64,000 nucleotides of DNA from assembly GCA_965199235.1 (NCBI GenBank), contig CBDAQU010000002.1:1-64000 (forward strand). The letters are read 5' to 3'. A program made the translations under genes and the position numbers. The notes under the pieces were generated by a model. It ran no database searches, was not told the origin of the DNA, and was given only the letters and a program-made list of their open reading frames with translations. Origin of the DNA: BOG-908 sp965199235 (GTDB lineage Bacteria; Pseudomonadota; Alphaproteobacteria; Acetobacterales; Acetobacteraceae). Shown in pieces: positions 58,973-64,000 of the stretch (positions are counted from its first letter, which is position 1; every line of letters starts with the position of its first letter).

Positions 58973-59884
58973 TCAATCCAGCGCCGCTTCGAGCCCCTCG
59001 CGTATCCGTTTCGGAACGGCTGAGGTGATCTCCGGGCGGCCGATTTCCGTGTAGATCTCATACTGCCCGGCGATGACCGCCTGCAGGTCAGGAGCTGCCC
59101 CCGCCGCCTTTGCCTGCCCGTGAATTGGGCGTTTGAACACGATCGGCCCGGCCGGGAGGTTCAGCCGGCGAGCGATCTCCGGATAGACCGGCCAGTGCAA
59201 CCCTTCCGACAACGCGTCCGGTATGTCGCCAGGCACGGCAGCCTCCTGCCCGATCAGGCCGGCTTGCACGGCAACCATATGGGCCACACGGGCCAGCACA
59301 CACATGTGCGGATGATTGAGCGTGTACATGAAGCAGCCGTCGGTTCGCAGCCAGTCATCGACATACGGTCCAACGTCCAAACCTTCGGCTGACAGGGTTC
59401 GAAGCATGAAGTCGCACGCTTGAGCAAACGCATCAAAATAGCCGAGAGACTCGTACGTTGCGGCGTTGAAAAGACGCGCAACCCGCTGCTGCGGCAAGCC
59501 GAGCGAGAACGCAGCAGCAATGATGGCGGAATGCATGTGACGCAGCGCACCCGTTATCTGCTGGCCACCTCGCCGCAGATATATGCAGTCCGGCTGGAAG
59601 CCGTTGAAGACGATCGTTGGGAAGAACACGACGTTGCGATGCTTCTCGCGCAGCCGCTCAACGTTGAGGATTGCGTTGCTGTTCGGGTCTTTGACTTGCG
59701 AGACGATCAGGTCGAAATCATCGAGCTGGGCCGCGATCTCATCTTTCAGGTGCTTGTCGAGCACGCCTATGCGCCACGCTTGCACAGTCGCGTGTGGGCA
59801 CAGCCTGGTAAACGCGTCCCCCAACCCGTCAGCCTGGCAATAGCCGAGGACGGCGATGCGTGGTGCGTGTGCGCTGCTGGCCAT
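58973..59884 (-). CDS. WcbI-family polysaccharide-modifying protein
   Basis: A 303-residue protein with the WcbI-type opening RIAVLGYCQADGLGDAFTRL, a nucleotide/CoA-binding-like first strand with Cys, followed by DFDLIVSQVKDPNSNAI and VVFFPTIVFNGFQPD. WcbI is a proposed capsule acetyltransferase in Burkholderia. The ATG shares one base with the stop codon of the GSCFA gene, so the two are co-translated. The function here is inferred from family and neighbours. Confidence 0.72.
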   Translation of the reverse strand: MASSAHAPRIAVLGYCQADGLGDAFTRLCPHATVQAWRIGVLDKHLKDEIAAQLDDFDLIVSQVKDPNSNAILNVERLREKHRNVVFFPTIVFNGFQPDCIYLRRGGQQITGALRHMHSAIIAAAFSLGLPQQRVARLFNAATYESLGYFDAFAQACDFMLRTLSAEGLDVGPYVDDWLRTDGCFMYTLNHPHMCVLARVAHMVAVQAGLIGQEAAVPGDIPDALSEGLHWPVYPEIARRLNLPAGPIVFKRPIHGQAKAAGAAPDLQAVIAGQYEIYTEIGRPEITSAVPKRIREGLEAALD

Positions 59885-60963
59885 TATGCCCTGTCCAGCT
59901 CCTCTTCCTCACAGATCACGCCCTGGGCTTCCAGCAACTCCTGTTCCAGAAACGAACGGCGTTGCGTAGGCGGTGTCCTGATCGGCTCGCTGGCCGGCGA
60001 GGCCGACACGTTCAGCGCAGCGCCGAGGAAATGCCGCGCGAATATAGACATGACGTGGTCCACCGATTCCGGCCGAACCTCGCGCAGATCGTCCTCGTAC
60101 AGGGCACGCCCCGCCTGCGGACCGGTGATGATCTCGTATGAGGGAAAATACGCCACGTTCTCTCGCTGCTTCGAAATCGTTCCGGCAACCACGCGAAGCA
60201 CGGCCTTGCTGTAGGTTGTCGACACGAGCACGTGTGCGTCCTCGTAGGTTGCCATCAACGCTACTGGCGAGACGGTCAGGATGATTTTCACGCCCGGGTT
60301 GACCTTACGCAATCTGTCGATGAAGGCCAGCATGTCGGCCTCCACTTCAGCCACGCTGAAATTGTGGAAGGCGTAATCGGCCCCGTCCTGGCTCTCTGCC
60401 ACCACGCCGGGCGCCAGGGGAAACACCGCGCCGTCAACGCGCGATTCCCACGCTTCAGTCAGTCCCAGCGTGAAGATGAACACGCGGCAGGTCTCAAACA
60501 TCTCGCGCACAGCGGCGAAATGCACGTCCAGTTCGGTGCGGACCGCCTCCGCGCTCGGAAATCCGTCGGGTTCGATGTTGGGACGGAAAGGGTCGATGTA
60601 GCGTCCGTCGGCTCGTCGCCAGGCAACGTCGTGCGGATCGAACATGCCGTACGCCCGTCGGAACAGTTGGAGCAACTGCCTGGCGGTGTAGATGTTGCCA
60701 AATCGCGCCGGAAACACGCCGTAGCCGCGGGCCAGGGCGTCACCCTCGGCCGGCGGCTGTTCCGTGACGAGATAGGAAAACCCGCGCCGAACCAGCGTTT
60801 TGGCGATGTGCTGTGCAAAACAGCTTCCAGCCGTCGCCACGTTTTCCTGCTCTGCAATCGTGAACGGCACCGATATGACAGGGTCGATGTCGCTGACCGG
60901 CCGGCCAGCCATCGTACGGCGCCAGAACGTGTGGTTGGGTCGCCCAGTATACGGGTTGGTCAT
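59884..60963 (-). CDS. GSCFA-domain protein (SGNH-like hydrolase/esterase)
   Basis: A 359-residue product of the GSCFA family, a group related to SGNH esterases and found in polysaccharide loci. The family name motif is seen as TAGSCFAQHIA (GSCFA at 46-50), followed by GNIYTARQLLQLF, VFIFTLGLTEAWE, FHNFSVAEVEADML and TVSPVALMATYEDAHVL. ATG 60963 has AAGG nine bases upstream; a TTG-like frame extends to 60987. Probably removes or transfers acyl groups on a surface glycan. It is coupled to the WcbI-family gene. Confidence 0.82.
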   Translation of the reverse strand: MTNPYTGRPNHTFWRRTMAGRPVSDIDPVISVPFTIAEQENVATAGSCFAQHIAKTLVRRGFSYLVTEQPPAEGDALARGYGVFPARFGNIYTARQLLQLFRRAYGMFDPHDVAWRRADGRYIDPFRPNIEPDGFPSAEAVRTELDVHFAAVREMFETCRVFIFTLGLTEAWESRVDGAVFPLAPGVVAESQDGADYAFHNFSVAEVEADMLAFIDRLRKVNPGVKIILTVSPVALMATYEDAHVLVSTTYSKAVLRVVAGTISKQRENVAYFPSYEIITGPQAGRALYEDDLREVRPESVDHVMSIFARHFLGAALNVSASPASEPIRTPPTQRRSFLEQELLEAQGVICEEEELDRA

Positions 60964-61123
60964 CGCCAGCACCTTTCGATCGAGCACTTCAACAAGGACA
61001 CCACAAGGTGACTACAGGTATATTGTAACATCCAGCCTCCGGCCGCACCAGACAGGCGGCCGCGTGCCGAACGGTCATCCTGCCGTGACATCGGCGATGA
61101 GGGCCGTCTGCGACGAGGAGACC

Positions 61124-62644
61124 TCAATGGGTCCGCCGGCGGATGGCGATCCGCTCGAACATGAGGCCGAGCGGCCGAGCGTCGACGGACACCCCCATGG
61201 CCTGCGGCGACGGACAGGCCCGGTGCTGGAAATCGATGGTCAGCTCGCCAGACAAGGTCAGCTCGGGCGGCACCTGCACGTGAAGCCGGACCAGATCGTC
61301 TATATCGAATTCGGCCAGCCGCGTGCCGTTCACCGACACGGTGAGGGGGCGGGAGACCAGATGAGGTGGACGGACAAAGCCCTCGCCGATGATCTCCAGC
61401 CATAACGGCTCTCCCTGGAGGGGACAGGTCATGATCACCCGGCACTCTGTTCCGAGCGACCAGGTGCGCAGCGCTTCGGGGCGATCGAAATTCTGCAGCT
61501 GAAACAGACTCCAGTTGCCGCCTCTGCCGAACGTCACCTCGTTGATCACCGCACCCGGTGCGCGGGCCATGATGCGGCCGTCCACGTTCGACCGGCTGCC
61601 CCACTCCGGGTCGGCCAGCGCCGCACGCACGGCACGCAGCCCCGCATCCATGTCGGCCGGGTTGACCACGACAGGCGCGTGATGAAACGGCCGGCCGGGC
61701 GTCGGCAGCGAATGGCCGCGAACGTCCGCCTGCACGAGGTCGAGCCGTTGGAACAGCTTGATGAAGTAGTCGTCGTGCCAGGCGACCGGGGCCAGGGTAA
61801 CGACGCCCGTACCCGGCCTGGCATAGATAAGCGCGGCCAGGTTGGATCCGAGATCTCCGACGACAACGTCGCTGTCCCTACATGCGGCCATCTGTTCGCC
61901 GAAGTCCGCCGAGGACGCGTCGAGAAATGCCGCACCGGCCTGCGCCAGCATCCCCCTGATCGGTTCGGCGTTCATTAGGCACCGTATGCTGGGCGGCGTG
62001 CGAAGGACGGCGGTCAGGGAGCGCCGCCTGAACAGCGGACCGCTGACGTCCCGCATCGCCTGGAGCACGCCAGGATGCATGGCTTTGCCGTTTACGCCGG
62101 CGATGTCGAACAAGGCGTCGAAACGGTAGACCGTTTCAGGGCGGATGCGCAGCAGGCGGCTCGGCTGCACGCCATAGGCCGCCAGGCTGTCCAACACCGA
62201 CCGGGCGTATCCGCCGAACGACGGATCGACGATGCCGAAGGGCACGGCATAGGTGAAGCGCTGCGGCGCATGACGCTCTGCGAGCACGATCTTGGGCAGC
62301 ATGTCGAGCAGCCAATGCCCCCACGTCCACTCGCCAAACCGGCAGGCAAGCAGACATGGCCTGTCCACCGCGACCGCGCCGGCTGCACGGGTACGCATGG
62401 AACCGACGATCGCTTCGAAGTCCTCGCCCGCGTTGGGCAGCTGTCCGGCGAGCAGCGCGTCCGGCGTCAGGACCAGGAACGACCCTTCTCCGTCCAGCAG
62501 AGTTCCAGGCGGGTAGCAACCGAGCTGCACGCTCGGCATCGCCTCCTCGCGGGCCGCGTAGCTTGTGTGCAGCCACCGTGCGAAGGCGGGAAAGCCGAGA
62601 GCGCGCGCGTTGAGGTGAACCAGCGGGTTGGTCAGGCTTGCCAC
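61124..62644 (-). CDS. Glycosyltransferase family 61 (DUF563) with C-terminal beta-rich domain
   Basis: A 506-residue glycosyltransferase-like protein. The N-terminal 350 residues carry DUF563/GT61 features such as WTWGHWLLDMLPKIVLAERH and DSDVVVGDLGSNLAALIYAR. The C-terminal 150 residues (NWSLFQLQNFDRPEALRTWS; then GEPLWLEIIGEGFVRPPHLV and ELTIDFQHRACPSP) look like a beta-sandwich carbohydrate-binding module. GTG 62644 is the first standard start, but the frame is protein-like back to CTG 62716, which overlaps the MFS stop codon as CTGA. It follows the MFS gene and leads to the GSCFA and WcbI genes. Confidence 0.75.
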   Translation of the reverse strand: MASLTNPLVHLNARALGFPAFARWLHTSYAAREEAMPSVQLGCYPPGTLLDGEGSFLVLTPDALLAGQLPNAGEDFEAIVGSMRTRAAGAVAVDRPCLLACRFGEWTWGHWLLDMLPKIVLAERHAPQRFTYAVPFGIVDPSFGGYARSVLDSLAAYGVQPSRLLRIRPETVYRFDALFDIAGVNGKAMHPGVLQAMRDVSGPLFRRRSLTAVLRTPPSIRCLMNAEPIRGMLAQAGAAFLDASSADFGEQMAACRDSDVVVGDLGSNLAALIYARPGTGVVTLAPVAWHDDYFIKLFQRLDLVQADVRGHSLPTPGRPFHHAPVVVNPADMDAGLRAVRAALADPEWGSRSNVDGRIMARAPGAVINEVTFGRGGNWSLFQLQNFDRPEALRTWSLGTECRVIMTCPLQGEPLWLEIIGEGFVRPPHLVSRPLTVSVNGTRLAEFDIDDLVRLHVQVPPELTLSGELTIDFQHRACPSPQAMGVSVDARPLGLMFERIAIRRRTH

Positions 62645-62712
62645 CTCCGCCTGCAGCAGCGTTTGAGGCTGCCGCAGCAGCGCCGAAGCCGGCAGGAGAG
62701 GCGGCAGCTCGG

Positions 62713-63954
62713 TCAGGGTTGTGCAACTCGGTCAGGATCATCAAAGCGTGGCAGAAAGCCCGCCAGCAGCCCCATCACGGGCAGGAAAGCGCAAAGCTGG
62801 AACACCAGCCCTATGCTGGTCCGGTCGGCAAGCATGCCGAGGGCCGCAGCGCCCAGACCACCGAGCCCGAATGCCAGCCCGAACATCAGTCCGGAGACTG
62901 CGCCGACACGGCCGGGCATCAACTCCTGCGCATAGACCACGATGGCGGGGAAGGCGGAGGCCAGCAGCAACCCGATCGGAACGCTGAGCAGCACCGTTCC
63001 CACAAGACCGGCATAAGGAAGCGCCAGGGTAAACGGCAGCACGCCAAGGATGGACACCCAGATGATCTGCTTGCGCCCGATCCGGTCGCCGACCGGGCCG
63101 CCCAACAAGGTGCCTGCGGCAAAAGCGCCGGAGAACAGGAACAGGCAAAGCTGGGCGTTGTGCAAGGTCAAGCCGAACCGGCCTATCAGGTAGAAGGTGT
63201 AGTAGTTGGCCATGCTGGCCATGTAGAAGAATTTCGAAAGCATCAGCACGATCAGTATCGTCATGGCCAGGGCGACGCGACGCGGGGCCAGGTCGTGCAC
63301 GGCGATTTCGGCCCGGCTGCTACGCGTCGAGGACTGGCTGCGGTACCACGACCCCACAAGGGTCAGAACGCCCATGCCGAGCAAGGCGGCCAGCCCGAAC
63401 CAGACGAGTTCCCCCTGCCCGCCCACATGGGAGCCGTGCGACGCGATGACGAACGCGGCCATCAACGGGCCCAGGGCCGAGCCGGCGTTGCCGCCGACCT
63501 GGAAGATGGATTGCGCCAAGCCATGCTGGCCGCCTGAGGCAAGCCGCGCCACCCGCGAGCTTTCAGGGTGGAACACCGATGAGCCGATGCCGACCAGGGC
63601 AACCGCGGCCAGCACAACGGGATAGCTCGATGCCTGACTGAGCAGCAGCAGCCCGGCGAGGGTGGATGTCATGCCGACCGGCAGGGAGTAGGGCATCGGC
63701 CGCCTGTCGGTTACCATGCCCACCACCGGTTGCAGGACAGAAGCCGTCAGTTGGTTGACCAGCGTGATCGCGCCGATCTGGCCGAAACTCAAGCCGAAGC
63801 GCGCCTTGAGCGCCGGGTAGATGGCCGGCACCAGTGATTGGAGCAGGTCATTCAACAGGTGAGCGAGGCTGATGGCGCCCAGGATGGCGAACACCGTCCG
63901 GCTAGCCGCTTGGTTTACGGCCGGCGTCGGTCGTGACGTCAACGTCTGGCTCAT
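62713..63954 (-). CDS. MFS exporter, fosmidomycin-resistance (Fsr) type
   Basis: A 413-residue, 12-helix major facilitator protein. Fsr-like features are SLAHLLNDLLQSLVPAIYPA in helix 1, GQIGAITLVNQLTASVLQPV, VALVGIGSSVFHPESSRVAR, GNAGSALGPLMAAFVI and GPVGDRIGRKQIIWVS. GGAG about seven bases upstream favours ATG 63954 over ATG 63966. Fsr proteins export fosmidomycin and related compounds; here the substrate may be different. It is the first visible gene of the leftward surface-glycan group. Confidence 0.9.
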   Translation of the reverse strand: MSQTLTSRPTPAVNQAASRTVFAILGAISLAHLLNDLLQSLVPAIYPALKARFGLSFGQIGAITLVNQLTASVLQPVVGMVTDRRPMPYSLPVGMTSTLAGLLLLSQASSYPVVLAAVALVGIGSSVFHPESSRVARLASGGQHGLAQSIFQVGGNAGSALGPLMAAFVIASHGSHVGGQGELVWFGLAALLGMGVLTLVGSWYRSQSSTRSSRAEIAVHDLAPRRVALAMTILIVLMLSKFFYMASMANYYTFYLIGRFGLTLHNAQLCLFLFSGAFAAGTLLGGPVGDRIGRKQIIWVSILGVLPFTLALPYAGLVGTVLLSVPIGLLLASAFPAIVVYAQELMPGRVGAVSGLMFGLAFGLGGLGAAALGMLADRTSIGLVFQLCAFLPVMGLLAGFLPRFDDPDRVAQP

Positions 63955-64000
63955 TGGCCACTCCATCGCAGGCGGGCTTGCTGCGCGTATCGGATTGTAT

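Noticed and set aside
1..64000. CRISPR arrays, rRNA operons, integrase or phage genes, complete insertion sequences
   Set aside because: No regularly spaced direct repeats, rRNA sequence or transposase/integrase motifs were recognised on either strand.

Overview
The window is GC-rich and gene-dense and looks like the chromosome of an alphaproteobacterium, most likely a member of the Acetobacteraceae. This is an inference from gene content: FlbT/FlaF flagellar regulators and a DUF1217 flagellar protein, a MucR/Ros-type zinc-finger regulator, the hopanoid enzyme HpnH, a PQQ biosynthesis operon, and alphaproteobacterial gene neighbourhoods such as tsaB-rimI-mucR-fur. No 16S rRNA gene is present, so the species cannot be fixed.

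Layout. 1-10 kb: flagellar genes. fliK, flgD and a truncated fliF run leftward; flgE, flgK, flgL and flbT run rightward from a good sigma-54 promoter; then come a convergent DUF1217 gene, the flagellin gene and flaF. 10-20 kb: a large GH17-GT2 glucan synthase-like protein, two small exported proteins, mnmA, tlyA, hpnH, an MFS transporter and a small protein with a hexanucleotide repeat. 20-30 kb: DUF3429 protein, OmpA, 2-hydroxyacid dehydrogenase, then a leftward block in which a four-gene unit (Rieske oxygenase, GNAT, nitrilase, NTF2-like) leads into pqqA-pqqC-pqqD-pqqE without pqqB; tRNA-Glu and recJ follow. 30-37 kb: glpX and the phosphate operon pstS-pstC-pstA-pstB-phoU-phoB, with a Pho box in front of pstS. 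37-44 kb: tRNA-Val, N-formylglutamate amidohydrolase, a small Flp-type pilin, a candidate small RNA, a lytic transglycosylase, an RND efflux adaptor and pump, and chorismate mutase. 44-58 kb: housekeeping genes (NifU-type scaffold, tsaB, rimI, mucR, fur, olsB-like, lnt, XRE regulator, DUF2244, nth, rsmD, rluB-like, glutamine amidotransferase, tadA, GGDEF-EAL, hslVU, rsmA). 58-64 kb: a leftward surface-polysaccharide group (MFS exporter, GT61, GSCFA, WcbI).

The most interesting unexplained signals are: (i) a compact sRNA candidate on the minus strand at 38393-38470 with its own promoter, a 5' hairpin, an exposed CCUCCC motif and a strong terminator; (ii) the pqq operon that lacks pqqB and sits behind an oxygenase unit; (iii) a modular repeat family of about 100-215 bp with four copies, one bounded by inverted repeats and supplying the last codons of tlyA; (iv) mutually exclusive hairpins in front of glpX; and (v) several genes whose coding frame extends upstream of any standard start codon.
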